Shown: positions 43,256-52,462, counted from the stretch's first letter. The stretch is 64,000 bases of DNA from Bacillus sp. REN16 (GCF_020731355.1 NZ_JAJFZK010000001.1:248001-312000), one strand, 5' to 3'. Notes: generated by a model from the letters alone, not told the origin. Numbers and translations: made by a program.

Positions 43256-43963
43256 TCAATTCCCTGCTGCTGCTCGTGGAAATAGGATATTATTTTCTAA
43301 ATGGATATGCTGGAATAGGTCTGCTTCCAGTGCTTCTAGACGTTGATAGACTAATCGGTATGTCCCGCATGCACCAATTGGTGGTTGGAAATCATTAGTG
43401 ATGTCGCGAATTTCTTTAATTATATTTCCAGCTTCGTCATGATCGTCTTCTAGTTCAATTACATGTTTTTTCACCAATTCATGATTCTCGGCAGTTGGTT
43501 CATGTTCAAATTTCACGATTAGAGGGAATGACTCTGCTTCCTCTTTAATTGTATGCTGTTCAAGCTCCACTTTTAATTGATTGAACAGTGAATGTACTCT
43601 TGCTAGATGTGGGTGGTTTCCTCCATGTACGCGCAGCACCTTTGTTACATATGGGCTAAGCTGTGGAAGCTCCTCATTTAAATAACGGTGATGTTTATTC
43701 ACGATATGGTCAATTAATTCAGAATAGCTTGCGGCTTTCCAATCCACTGTTTTTTCGTTCAAATCCTTCATATCTTGATAAAGTGTATTTAATTTTGATA
43801 AAACATCATCCTTAGAAAGATTTCTTTCCTCAATTGCATCTATAAGTGGTCGGTTACCGCCACAGCAAAAATCAATACGAAGCTTCTTGAAAAGGTCTCC
43901 AGCCTTCGGAAACTCTGTCACAATTTCTCCAATGATATGTTGTTCTGTAAAAGTTTGTTCCAT
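43256..43963 (-). CDS. ScdA/YtfE (RIC) di-iron protein, Fe-S cluster repair
   Basis: 235 residues. N-terminal ScdA_N domain with the Cys pair in RIDFCCGGNRPL, then a hemerythrin-like four-helix bundle with spaced His/Glu (VNKHHRYLNEEL, RVHGGNHPHLARVHSLF, HTIKEEAESFPL, LENNILFPRA). The family repairs Fe-S clusters damaged by NO and oxidants, and can itself reduce or handle NO. An Fnr-type box lies upstream. GGAGG precedes the ATG. Confidence 0.93.
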   Translation of the reverse strand: MEQTFTEQHIIGEIVTEFPKAGDLFKKLRIDFCCGGNRPLIDAIEERNLSKDDVLSKLNTLYQDMKDLNEKTVDWKAASYSELIDHIVNKHHRYLNEELPQLSPYVTKVLRVHGGNHPHLARVHSLFNQLKVELEQHTIKEEAESFPLIVKFEHEPTAENHELVKKHVIELEDDHDEAGNIIKEIRDITNDFQPPIGACGTYRLVYQRLEALEADLFQHIHLENNILFPRAAAGN

Positions 43964-44020
43964 GAATTTACCTCCTAATAGTAAGCTACTTTAAGCATAG
44001 CTTTTAAAAAGGAAGAATGA

Positions 44021-44036
44021 GGTGATACGTATCACA
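44021..44036. promoter_or_regulatory. Fnr-type box, scdA promoter
   Basis: GGTGATACGTATCACA; nine of ten fixed bases and a perfect TGATACGTATCA palindrome. Minus-strand -10 TATGCT at 43994-43999 places it at about -41.5. Confidence 0.65.
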
Positions 44037-44069
44037 CATATATATAAAATCGTCAAATTTTCGGATGGG

Positions 44070-44085
44070 AGTGATGTACATCACA
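44070..44085. promoter_or_regulatory. Fnr-type box next to the chemoreceptor promoter
   Basis: AGTGATGTACATCACA; nine of ten fixed bases, palindromic. It lies immediately in front of TATAAT (44089-44094), i.e. between -35 and -10 for the chemoreceptor gene, which would fit repression there; it may also bind as a second site for scdA. Confidence 0.5.
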
Positions 44086-44152
44086 GGTTATAATAGAGTA
44101 TGTTTGGTACCATTAAGCCAGATATAGACTTGCACAGGGAGATGTCATAACG

Positions 44153-45115
44153 ATGTTTATTCGTAAACAATATATTGAAGATCTTAAAATAGAAAATGAA
44201 CAACTAAGAAAAGAAATGAAAGAATTAATAGAGGAAAGAAATCAACAGAAAAAAAATACTACTGTGTTTTTTAAAAATTTTTATGAGGAGCTAGTGGCAA
44301 CAATTGAACAGCACGAGCATGTAAATGGCCAGCATCATGTTCTTGGTGATTTGGTTGCTAACATAAAGTCAAAATTCAATCGGGTAGAAGAGCTTAGCCT
44401 CTCTTCTTATCATAATTCAGCTAAATTATTTGAAAATGGTCAAACTCTACTTCTTGCAGCCGATGATATGGTAGCAAAATCAGGTGAAGGTAAGAGACAG
44501 GTATTAGAAGTGGAATCAATTATGAAAGAACTTGGTTCCCAATTATTTGATACATCTGAAAAAATGGATCATCTCAATAATCGTTCAAAGGAAATTGAAA
44601 ATATTGTACAAGTTATTAAAGAGATTGCAGACCAAACGAATTTATTGGCATTAAATGCATCAATTGAAGCGGCTAGAGCAGGAGAGCAAGGAAAAGGATT
44701 TTCAGTTGTTGCAGCAGAGGTAAGGAAGCTTGCGGAGAGTACGGCATCAAGTACAGAGCATATTAGTGCCCTCACAAAAGCCATTCAAAAAGAAATTGAT
44801 GAATCCTTACAATCTACAACTAATAGTACAAATCTTGTCCATTCTGGTGTCGAGGCGAGCATTAATACGACCGAAAAAATCAACTATATATTAGCTGTTA
44901 TTGAGTCCGTCCAAAAAGAGGTGCATTTTGTCCTGGATACAATTCAGGAGCAATAGGTATATTCACAGGATGTGATGCAAGAAATATCCTATACAAAAGA
45001 GCTATTTGATAATGCGAAAGATTTAATTACCCAACATATTACAGATGCAAAGGTCGTTGATGATAAGCTTGAAGAAGGAATCATTCAGCTTAATGAAATC
45101 ACAGCAGGAAGGTAG
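44153..45115 (+). pseudogene. Soluble methyl-accepting chemoreceptor interrupted by an amber codon
   Basis: The frame codes 267 residues, then TAG (44954-44956), then continues open for 52 more codons to a second TAG at 45113-45115, keeping helical heptad-like sequence (QDVMQEISYTKELFDNAKDL). A CAG to TAG change would restore 320 residues. The protein has no membrane segment; an N-terminal coiled coil and a central part precede the signalling tip [20 protein letters not shown] (CheA/CheW contact), which is intact before the stop. A truncated but partly working receptor, or readthrough, is possible. It lies in the Fnr/NO region. Confidence 0.75.
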
Positions 45116-45175
45116 TGGTTTTTGCTAAAATATACTACAATAGGAAAAAAACAGATAAAAAGTGAGTGAAATAAT

Positions 45176-46444
45176 ATGGTTGAAAGACGAACACCAATAC
45201 CCGTTTCGGAAGCGGTAACTCGTGTAATGGAATTTGCAGGCTCGGGGAAAAAGGAATTTGTACCAATTGAAGCTAGTTTTGGACGCTTTTTGGCAGGTGA
45301 TGTCATTTCTGATCACGATGTTCCACATTTTGATCGTTCACCGTATGATGGCTTTGCTGTTCGTGCAAAGGATACAACAAAAGCGGGATTGGACAATCCA
45401 GTAGAATTTGAAGTAATTGAAGAAATTGGGGCCGGTACTGTTGCATCCAAAAAGGTAGGTGCTTTTCAAGCAGTTCGAATCATGACAGGTGCACAAATGC
45501 CTGCAGAATGTGATGCAGTTGTAATGCTTGAATTGACATCTGAATATGAACGTGATGGTAGCAAGTACATGTCGATTAAGCGACCATTTAAGTCTGGGGA
45601 TAATGTTTCGTTCCAAGGTGAAGATACAAAAAAGGGTTCAATATTAGTGGAAAAAGGTGTATTTATAAATCCCGGTGTAAAAGCACTCTTAGCCACCTTC
45701 GGCTATTATCAGGTTGAAGTAGCAAAGAAGCCTGTCGTCGGTATTTATGCGACGGGGACAGAATTGCTAAATGTCAATGAGGAACTCGTGCCAGGAAAAA
45801 TTCGAAATAGCAATGCATATATGGTAAGTGCACAAATCGAAAGAGCAGGTGCGGTGCCAAAGTATTTCGGAATACTGCCGGATGATTTTGATCTTTGCTA
45901 TCATGCTATCGAAAATGCAATTAATGAAGTTGATATCTTAATCACGACCGGTGGAGTTTCTGTTGGGGATTACGATTATCTTCCTGCCATTTATGAAAAA
46001 TTAGGTGCAGAAGTGATCTTTAATAAAATTGCGATGAGGCCGGGAAGTGTTACAACTGTTGCCCAGTTAAATGGAAAGTTATTGTTTGGATTATCTGGAA
46101 ATCCTTCAGCTTGTTATGTAGGCTTTGAATTATTGGCAAGACCAGTAGTACGAACAAGATTATTTTCTAAATATCCGCACCTATTAAAAATGAAAGCTGA
46201 ACTCAATGCTGATTTTCCAAAACCAAATCCATTCACAAGATTCGTCAGAAGCAAGATCAGTTTTTCTGATGGAAAACTCTTGGTGTCACCAAGTGGTCTT
46301 GATAAATCAAATGTCGTATCTTCACTAGCGGGAGCAAATGCGTTTATGGTTTTACCAGGAGGAACGCGCGGATTTGGCAAAGGTGATGAAGTCGATGTAT
46401 TGTATCTTGAAGATCAGGAAGGAAGTAAATGGCCTTGGAAATAA
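45176..46444 (+). CDS. moeA: MoeA, molybdopterin molybdenumtransferase
   Basis: 422 residues. PHFDRSPYDGFAVRA, RIMTGAQMPAECDAVVM, and TTGGVSVGDYDY with RPGSVTTVA and LSGNPSAC are the MoeA landmarks (MoCF_biosynth domain in the middle, C-terminal beta domain). It inserts molybdate into adenylated molybdopterin. Overlaps mobB by 16 bp; first gene of moeA-mobB-moaE-moaD. The ribosome site (GTGAG) is weak. Confidence 0.95.
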   Translation: MVERRTPIPVSEAVTRVMEFAGSGKKEFVPIEASFGRFLAGDVISDHDVPHFDRSPYDGFAVRAKDTTKAGLDNPVEFEVIEEIGAGTVASKKVGAFQAVRIMTGAQMPAECDAVVMLELTSEYERDGSKYMSIKRPFKSGDNVSFQGEDTKKGSILVEKGVFINPGVKALLATFGYYQVEVAKKPVVGIYATGTELLNVNEELVPGKIRNSNAYMVSAQIERAGAVPKYFGILPDDFDLCYHAIENAINEVDILITTGGVSVGDYDYLPAIYEKLGAEVIFNKIAMRPGSVTTVAQLNGKLLFGLSGNPSACYVGFELLARPVVRTRLFSKYPHLLKMKAELNADFPKPNPFTRFVRSKISFSDGKLLVSPSGLDKSNVVSSLAGANAFMVLPGGTRGFGKGDEVDVLYLEDQEGSKWPWK

Positions 46445-46941
46445 GGTTTCCGCTTCTGCAAGTTGTCGGGTATCAAAATAGTGGGAAAACCACTTTAGTT
46501 GAAAAAATTGTAAAAAAAGGAACGGACCTTGGGTATCAAATTGCTACCATTAAACATCATGGACATCAAAGTAGCCTGGAAAATCTTCATCAAGAAAAAG
46601 ATTCTTCCCGTCATTTTAAAGCAGGTGCTTCTGCTTCGCTTTTAGAAGGTGGTGGCAGTTTGCAGCTTGAAGCAAAAACGTCCCAATGGACACTCGAGAA
46701 GCTAATACAGCTTTACGCTTTTTTTGAAAATGATATGATAGTAATCGAAGGATATAAAACTGCAAACCATCCCAAAATTGTTTTAATTAAGCAAGAAGCA
46801 GATATTGAACTTCTTACTTCATTATCAAACATCGTTGCGGTTATAACCTGGATTCCAATTCAAACAGAGTTTCCGCTTTTTCGAATAAAGGATGAAGATA
46901 GTTATTTACAATGGATATTTAACTTTATTAAAAGTGGATGA
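46429..46941 (+). CDS. mobB: MobB, molybdopterin-guanine dinucleotide biosynthesis adaptor
   Basis: 170 residues, P-loop GTPase. Walker A GYQNSGKTTLVEKI near residue 13; IKHHGHQSS and EGYKT follow the family. MobB binds GTP and helps MobA make the MGD cofactor. Starts inside the end of moeA. Repeat A separates it from moaE. Confidence 0.92.
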   Translation: MALEIRFPLLQVVGYQNSGKTTLVEKIVKKGTDLGYQIATIKHHGHQSSLENLHQEKDSSRHFKAGASASLLEGGGSLQLEAKTSQWTLEKLIQLYAFFENDMIVIEGYKTANHPKIVLIKQEADIELLTSLSNIVAVITWIPIQTEFPLFRIKDEDSYLQWIFNFIKSG

Positions 46942-46980
46942 ATGTAGTAAAAAAACAATAAAATTTATGTCGAGAGGAAC

Positions 46981-47095
46981 AAACTTAAGTTGAATAAAGT
47001 TAAATACCTCCGGCGGATGCCACAGATTTTTCAGAGGAAGTTTTCGAGCAAGCTCGAAAAAATCTGGGCGCAAATACGCTTTGGCGTATTTGATT
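46981..47095. repeat. Intergenic repeat family A, copy 3 (inverted), inside the cofactor operon
   Basis: Reverse orientation of copies 1 and 2: TACCTCCGGCGGATGCCACA, then TTTTCGAGCAAGCTCGAAAA, then AAATACGCTTTGGCGTATTT. It ends where the moaE ribosome site begins and splits mobB from moaE. Confidence 0.82.
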
Positions 47096-47110
47096 TGAGG
47101 AGGTAAATAA

Positions 47111-47584
47111 ATGAATAATATTGATTTATTTAAGATTACGAAAGAGGCAATTCACGTAGAAGAAGTAACGAACAAAGTGATTAGACGTGAAGCTGGCGCT
47201 GTTACAACCTTTATCGGGACGGTTCGCGAATTTACGAAGGGGAGAAGAACCCTTTATTTAGAATACGACGCATATATTTCAATGGCAGAAAAAAAGCTTG
47301 CTCAAATAGGAGAAGAAATTTCAGTGAAATGGCCTGAGGCGAAGACGGCAATTACCCATCGAATCGGTCGCTTAGATATATCTGATGCAGCCGTTGTCAT
47401 TGCAGTTTCTACACCACATCGTAAGGATGCTTATGCAGCAAATGAATATGCAATCGAACGGATCAAACAAATCGTCCCTATTTGGAAAAAAGAACATTGG
47501 GAAGACGGGGAAATGTGGATTGGAGATCAGTTGGAAACGAAACAATATGCAACAGGCCGGCCTGAAAAGGAGGATTTGAAATGA
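47111..47584 (+). CDS. moaE: MoaE, molybdopterin synthase large subunit
   Basis: 157 residues. GAVTTFIGTVREFTKGR, HRIGRLDISDAAV and STPHRKDAYAA (catalytic Lys region), ending WKKEHWEDGE. Together with MoaD it adds sulfur to precursor Z. GAGGAGG precedes the ATG, and its TGA overlaps the moaD ATG (ATGA). Confidence 0.95.
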   Translation: MNNIDLFKITKEAIHVEEVTNKVIRREAGAVTTFIGTVREFTKGRRTLYLEYDAYISMAEKKLAQIGEEISVKWPEAKTAITHRIGRLDISDAAVVIAVSTPHRKDAYAANEYAIERIKQIVPIWKKEHWEDGEMWIGDQLETKQYATGRPEKEDLK

Positions 47585-47814
47585 TTACAGTTTTATTTTT
47601 TGCCCATTTACAGGAAATGGCGGGTACAGAAAGAATTACATTACATGCAGATCAGTTAACCGTATTATCACTGAAACAGAAACTTGCTAGTGATCATGGT
47701 ATAAAAAATCTAGATCAAATCATGTTTGCAATAAATGAAGAGTATGCAGTAGATGAAGATATTGTTAAAGCAGGAGATACCGTTGCATTGATACCACCAG
47801 TAAGTGGAGGTTGA
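47581..47814 (+). CDS. moaD: MoaD, molybdopterin synthase sulfur carrier
   Basis: 77 residues with the ubiquitin-like fold; ends VALIPPVSGG, the Gly-Gly tail that is thiocarboxylated. Overlaps moaE by 4 bp. moaA, moaB, moaC and moeB are not in the window. Confidence 0.95.
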   Translation: MITVLFFAHLQEMAGTERITLHADQLTVLSLKQKLASDHGIKNLDQIMFAINEEYAVDEDIVKAGDTVALIPPVSGG

Positions 47815-47822
47815 TTTTAATC

Positions 47823-47850
47823 AGCCCCACCCTGGTGGCTTTTTTTTGCA
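47823..47850 (+). terminator. Terminator of the cofactor operon
   Basis: AGCCCCACC / GGTGGCT-type stem followed by TTTTTTTT. Confidence 0.85.
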
Positions 47851-47863
47851 TAAAAAATCTGAT

Positions 47864-47909
47864 TTTTTATAAAAATACAATTGATTTTATTTTTATACAG
47901 ACTTATAAT
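47864..47909 (+). promoter_or_regulatory. Promoter with tandem ARG boxes, arginine operon
   Basis: ARG boxes TTTTTATAAAAATACAAT (47864-47881) and ATTTTATTTTTATACAGA (47884-47901) each fit about ten of twelve fixed positions of TNTGNATWWWWATNCANA and are 2 bp apart, as usual for ArgR hexamer sites. They cover the -35 TTGATT (47881-47886), 17 bp from -10 TATAAT (47904-47909). Arginine-bound ArgR would repress. Confidence 0.75.
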
Positions 47910-47940
47910 GATACATATTCTACATTAATAAAAAATTCGT

Positions 47941-48010
47941 TTCAAAAAGGAGGATGAAAAGGACCAAGAAATTCGATGCGTCATTTTCACCGGACTTTTT
48001 GAACATCATC
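47941..48010. repeat. Repeat family C, shortened copy, upstream of argC
   Basis: CAAAAAGGAGGATGAAAAGG ... AAATTCGATGCGTCATTTTC; the same ends as the full copy at 49074-49208, but about 75 bp of interior is missing. It lies in the argC leader. Confidence 0.75.
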
Positions 48011-48031
48011 TAAAACAATGAGGTGGATATA

Positions 48032-49072
48032 TTGAAAGCGGCAATTATCGGTGTTACTGGCTATGGGGGAATTGAATTATTGAGGCTATTGGCAAACCAC
48101 CCAACTATAGATGTACATTCCGTTCATACTTCGTCACAGACCGGGATGAGGCTTTCAGAGGTCTACCCGCATGTTACGAATCTAGTCAATCATTCATTAA
48201 ACGATATCGATATCCCTAAGATTGCAAATGAAGTCGATGTTGTGTTTCTTTCAACGCCATCTGGTGTTTCAACAAGCATCGTACCTGAGCTATTGAGAGA
48301 AGATGTGAAAATTATTGATCTTTCAGGAGATTATCGATTAAAAAAGCCTGATCTTTATGAACAGTGGTATAAAAAGCCTGCTGCATTAAAGGGAGACTTA
48401 AACAACGCTACATATGGTTTACCAGAGTGGTATAAAGAAGAAATTCAGAATAGTAGTTTTATCTCAAATCCAGGCTGCTATCCAACTGCAACTGTTCTTG
48501 GTTTGGCACCAATCATAAAAAACAAACTAATTGATGAAAAATCAATTGTAATAGACGCAAAATCCGGGTTTTCTGGAGCGGGAAAAAGTCCATCACGAAC
48601 AACACATTTTGCTGAAAGCAATGACAATTTTTCAATCTATAAGGTAAATCAACATCAACATATTCCGGAAATTGAACAAGTGATTCAATGCTGGGATGAT
48701 TCAATTCCTTATGTAACATTTAGTACGCATCTGGTCCCAATGACAAGGGGGATCATGTCAACGATGTATATAAATAGTGCAGTAGATTCACTTTCAGTGG
48801 AACAACTTTATGAACTATATAAGGAAAGCTATCAGGACTCTCCGTTTGTGAGAATTCGAGAAAAGGGCGTCTTCCCTTCCACAAAAGAGGTTTATGGCAC
48901 CAATTTTTGTGATATCGGCCTTGCATTCGATGAAAGAACAAACCGGATAACCGTCGTATCGGTTATCGACAACTTAGTGAAAGGTGCTGCTGGTCAGGCG
49001 ATCCAAAATGCTAACATTATGTTTGGTCTAGAAGAAAATACAGGATTACACTATGTTCCATTATTCCCATAA
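48032..49072 (+). CDS. argC: ArgC, N-acetyl-gamma-glutamyl-phosphate reductase
   Basis: 346 residues. Rossmann N-terminus IGVTGYGGIELLRLL, catalytic Cys in SNPGCYPTA, and the C-terminal PMTRGIMST region. It reduces N-acetylglutamyl phosphate in arginine synthesis. TTG start chosen because GAGGTGG ends six bases before it; an in-frame GTG overlapping that site is less likely. First gene of argCJBD-carAB-argF. Confidence 0.95.
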   Translation: MKAAIIGVTGYGGIELLRLLANHPTIDVHSVHTSSQTGMRLSEVYPHVTNLVNHSLNDIDIPKIANEVDVVFLSTPSGVSTSIVPELLREDVKIIDLSGDYRLKKPDLYEQWYKKPAALKGDLNNATYGLPEWYKEEIQNSSFISNPGCYPTATVLGLAPIIKNKLIDEKSIVIDAKSGFSGAGKSPSRTTHFAESNDNFSIYKVNQHQHIPEIEQVIQCWDDSIPYVTFSTHLVPMTRGIMSTMYINSAVDSLSVEQLYELYKESYQDSPFVRIREKGVFPSTKEVYGTNFCDIGLAFDERTNRITVVSVIDNLVKGAAGQAIQNANIMFGLEENTGLHYVPLFP

Positions 49073-49073
49073 A

Positions 49074-49208
49074 GTCAAAAAGGAGGGTGAAAAGGACCGA
49101 GAATTTCAAGGCGGCGCAGCTTTGAGTACCGGAGCGTATGCAGTTAATACGTGAGGAACGGAGAAGCAAGCCAACGCAGAAATTCGATGCGTCATTTTCA
49201 GCCGACTC
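49074..49208. repeat. Repeat family C, full copy, between argC and argJ
   Basis: Starts AAAAAGGAGGGTGAAAAGG, contains AAGGCGGCGCAGCTTTGAGT and AGCAAGCCAACGCAGAAATT, ends ATGCGTCATTTTCAGCCGA. The GGAGG inside it has no start codon in range. Non-coding, within the operon. Confidence 0.78.
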
Positions 49209-49229
49209 ATAGAAAAGGAGTGACTTTGC

Positions 49230-50459
49230 ATGATAGATATAAAGGAAATTCAAGTTGTAAAATTAGAAGAGGGTTCTGTTGTTACCCCAAAAGGGTTTAA
49301 GTCTGCGGGTGTTCATGCCGGTTTACGTTATTCAAAAAAGGATATAGGGGCAATTGTTTGTGATGTACCGGCTAACTGTGCAGCGGTTTATACGCAAAGT
49401 CATTTTCAAGCCCCTCCATTAAAGGTTACGAAAGAAAGTATTGCCGTAGATAGAAAACTGCAAGCAGTAGTGATTAATAGTGCTTGTGCAAATGCATGTA
49501 CGGGTGAACAAGGTTTACTTGACGCATTCGAAATGAGAGCTGAATCTGCTGCTCATTTTGGCATCGAAGATCACCTGGTGGCAGTTGCTTCAACAGGTGT
49601 AATCGGTGAGCTCTTACAGATGGATAAAATTAAAGCCGGTATTAAACAGCTTGAACCCACAAATACAAGTGAAGCTGCCGAGGACTTCCAAACAGCGATT
49701 TTAACGACTGATTTAGTGATGAAAAAAGCATGTTATCAAACAACAATAGATGGAAAGACAATTACAATTGGGGGAGCGGCAAAGGGGTCGGGGATGATCC
49801 ATCCAAACATGGCGACGATGCTAGGCTTTGTAACAACAGATGCAAATATTGATTCAGAATCCCTTCAAACTGCGATGAAAACTGCGACGGATATGACATT
49901 TAACCAAATCACAGTTGATGGTGAAACCTCAACAAACGACATGGTACTGGTCATGGCAAGTGGCTTAGCGGAAAATAATCAGCTTTCACCTAAGCATACT
50001 GAATGGGACTCATTTGTGCTAGCCCTCAGATCCACTTTCGAAGATCTTGCAAAGCAAATTGCAAAGGATGGGGAAGGGGCTACAAAACTAGTAGAGGTAA
50101 ATGTAAAAGGTGCTTTATCCGATATGGATGCCCGCATTATAGCAAAGAAGATAGTAGGTTCAAACCTTGTTAAAACTGCAATCTATGGAGCAGATGCGAA
50201 CTGGGGAAGAATTATTGGAGCAATTGGCCATAGTACTGCTACTGTGAATCCGGATATTGTGGATATTTCAATTGGCTCTATACAAATGATGGCAGGAAGC
50301 CAACCAGTGGCTTTTTCAGAAGAACTTGCTAAAGAATATCTTGAAGGAACCGACATTGTGATTTACGTTGACCTCCATCTTGGAAACGGAAAAGGAACGG
50401 CTTGGGGCTGTGATCTAACCTATGATTATGTCAAAATCAATGCGAGTTATCGCACCTGA
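49230..50459 (+). CDS. argJ: ArgJ, ornithine acetyltransferase / N-acetylglutamate synthase
   Basis: 409 residues. [20 protein letters not shown] carries the self-cleavage site (Ala-Thr) that splits the precursor into alpha and beta chains with Thr as nucleophile; C-terminal [17 protein letters not shown]. It recycles the acetyl group between ornithine and glutamate. AAAAGGAG upstream of ATG. Confidence 0.96.
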   Translation: MIDIKEIQVVKLEEGSVVTPKGFKSAGVHAGLRYSKKDIGAIVCDVPANCAAVYTQSHFQAPPLKVTKESIAVDRKLQAVVINSACANACTGEQGLLDAFEMRAESAAHFGIEDHLVAVASTGVIGELLQMDKIKAGIKQLEPTNTSEAAEDFQTAILTTDLVMKKACYQTTIDGKTITIGGAAKGSGMIHPNMATMLGFVTTDANIDSESLQTAMKTATDMTFNQITVDGETSTNDMVLVMASGLAENNQLSPKHTEWDSFVLALRSTFEDLAKQIAKDGEGATKLVEVNVKGALSDMDARIIAKKIVGSNLVKTAIYGADANWGRIIGAIGHSTATVNPDIVDISIGSIQMMAGSQPVAFSEELAKEYLEGTDIVIYVDLHLGNGKGTAWGCDLTYDYVKINASYRT

Positions 50460-50470
50460 GGAGACTTGAA

Positions 50471-51247
50471 ATGCAGACAATTGTTATCAAATGTGGAGGA
50501 AGCATCCTAGCGGAGCTGTCAGACTCATTTTTTAATAGTATAAAAGAATTAAAAAATAGCGGATATAATGTTGTTGTCGTTCATGGGGGTGGCCCAAAAA
50601 TTGGCCAGACACTTGCCTCCCTGAATATAGAAAGTGAATTTGTGAATGGACTAAGGAAGACAACAAAGGAAGTCCTTGATGTAGCAGAAATGGTATTATC
50701 CGGAATGGTCAATAAAAAAGTCGTGATTGAACTTGAAAAATCTGGAATCCCCTCGATTGGATTATCCGGCTGTGATGCTAAACTAATGAAAGCAAAGCCT
50801 ATAAACCTTGAGCAATTAGGCTATGTTGGCGAGATTGAACAAGTCAATGTTTCATTCTTGGAATTTCTTTTATCCCAAAATTACGTTCCAGTGATCTCTC
50901 CAATCGGATTTGATGTGGACTTTACAAAGTATAATATCAATGCCGATTCAGCAGCAGCAAGTGTTGCAATTGCCCTTAAGGCAGAGCATTTATTATTCGT
51001 TACAGACGTTGATGGAATTATAAAAGATGGTGAAGTACAGCCTTCGCTTTCCACAGAATCTGTTCTCACTCTTATTGAAGAGGGAACGATCTATGGAGGG
51101 ATGATCCCAAAGGTAAATGCAGCTCTTTCAGCACTAAGAGATGGAGGGCTAAATGAAATAACAATTATCAATGGAAAGGATTCTCTACTTTCAATGGACG
51201 GAACATTAAAGGGAACAAAAATTGTAAAAGAACTAGAGGTGGTATAA
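50471..51247 (+). CDS. argB: ArgB, acetylglutamate kinase
   Basis: 258 residues. VIKCGGSIL, VVVHGGGPKIG, INADSAAASVAIALKAEHLLFVTDVDG and GTIYGGMIPKVNAAL are amino acid kinase landmarks. No N-terminal extension, so probably the non-allosteric short type. Directly followed by argD. Confidence 0.96.
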   Translation: MQTIVIKCGGSILAELSDSFFNSIKELKNSGYNVVVVHGGGPKIGQTLASLNIESEFVNGLRKTTKEVLDVAEMVLSGMVNKKVVIELEKSGIPSIGLSGCDAKLMKAKPINLEQLGYVGEIEQVNVSFLEFLLSQNYVPVISPIGFDVDFTKYNINADSAAASVAIALKAEHLLFVTDVDGIIKDGEVQPSLSTESVLTLIEEGTIYGGMIPKVNAALSALRDGGLNEITIINGKDSLLSMDGTLKGTKIVKELEVV

Positions 51248-52399
51248 ATGGATGCACTATTTCCTACCTATGCGAGATGGGATTTGACGGTTGACTCTGC
51301 AAAGGGTGCAATCATTGTAGATAATACAGGAAAAAAATATTTGGATTTTGTTTCAGGAATCGCAGTTTGTAATCTTGGACATTGCCATCCTGCTGTAATC
51401 GAAGCCGTAGAAGAGCAGCTTAAAAAATATTGGCATGTATCGAATTTATTTAAAGCAGATATTCAACAAGAAGTGGCTGGGAAGCTTATTGCAAATTCAG
51501 AACTAGATGCCGTTTTCTTTTGTAACAGTGGTGCTGAGGCAAATGAAGCAGCACTAAAGCTCGCTCGAAAGTATACCCAAAAATCAAAAGTCATTACGTT
51601 TAAACAATCTTTCCATGGCAGAACATTCGGAACGATGGCGGCAACAGGACAGGACAAAATCCATTCAGGTTTTGGACCACTTTTACAGGAATTTGTATAT
51701 CTTCCATACAATGATTGTGAAGCGTTAGATGAAGCAATGGATGATTCAGTAGCAGCAGTAATGGTTGAAGTCGTTCAAGGAGAAGGTGGGGTTGTTCCTG
51801 GAACAGAAAAGTTTCTAAAAAAGATTGAAGAACTTTGTAAGAAGAATGGTTCCCTTTTTATTATTGATGAAGTTCAAACAGGGATAGGTCGAACAGGAAA
51901 AGCATATGCTCACCAACACTTTAATCTATCACCAGATATTATTACATTAGCAAAAGGTTTAGGAAACGGTCTTCCAGTTGGTGCAATGCTTGGGAAAGAA
52001 AAGCTGAAGGACACATTTGGACCGGGTTCACATGGTTCTACATTTGGCGGCAACCCAATTTCATTGGCAGCTGCTAAAGCAGCGTTATCCATCATTTTTC
52101 AAGAGGAGTTTTTAGCAGAGGTTGAGAAAAAGGGGACTTATTTAAAAGCTGAGCTTACAAAAGCGCTAGAGGATCAAGAATTAGTTACAGAGGTTCGTGG
52201 AAGTGGATTAATGCTAGGGATTGCTTGCAAATCTGAAATTGGAGAAATGATTACAAAGCTGCGTAAGAACGGATTGTTAGTACTCCAAGCTGGGCCTAAT
52301 GTTATTCGACTTTTACCGCCATTAACGGTATCCTATGAAGAAATTGATGAAGCTGTTAAGATGTTACAACATAGTCTTGTTGCCGAATGTATTTCATAA
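51248..52399 (+). CDS. argD: ArgD, acetylornithine aminotransferase
   Basis: 383 residues, class III PLP aminotransferase. [31 protein letters not shown] and the PLP Lys in [12 protein letters not shown]. Its ATG follows the argB stop without a gap. Confidence 0.96.
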   Translation: MDALFPTYARWDLTVDSAKGAIIVDNTGKKYLDFVSGIAVCNLGHCHPAVIEAVEEQLKKYWHVSNLFKADIQQEVAGKLIANSELDAVFFCNSGAEANEAALKLARKYTQKSKVITFKQSFHGRTFGTMAATGQDKIHSGFGPLLQEFVYLPYNDCEALDEAMDDSVAAVMVEVVQGEGGVVPGTEKFLKKIEELCKKNGSLFIIDEVQTGIGRTGKAYAHQHFNLSPDIITLAKGLGNGLPVGAMLGKEKLKDTFGPGSHGSTFGGNPISLAAAKAALSIIFQEEFLAEVEKKGTYLKAELTKALEDQELVTEVRGSGLMLGIACKSEIGEMITKLRKNGLLVLQAGPNVIRLLPPLTVSYEEIDEAVKMLQHSLVAECIS

Positions 52400-52462
52400 A
52401 TATATCCTGGAAGTTGGATTGAATCTAACAAACAGTCATACAATGAATTTTTTTTGAATAAC

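Noticed and set aside
44954-44956. TAG as a pyrrolysine or selenocysteine codon
   Set aside because: Selenocysteine uses TGA; no pyrrolysine genes are in the window, and chemoreceptors do not carry these residues. A nonsense mutation or readthrough is simpler.
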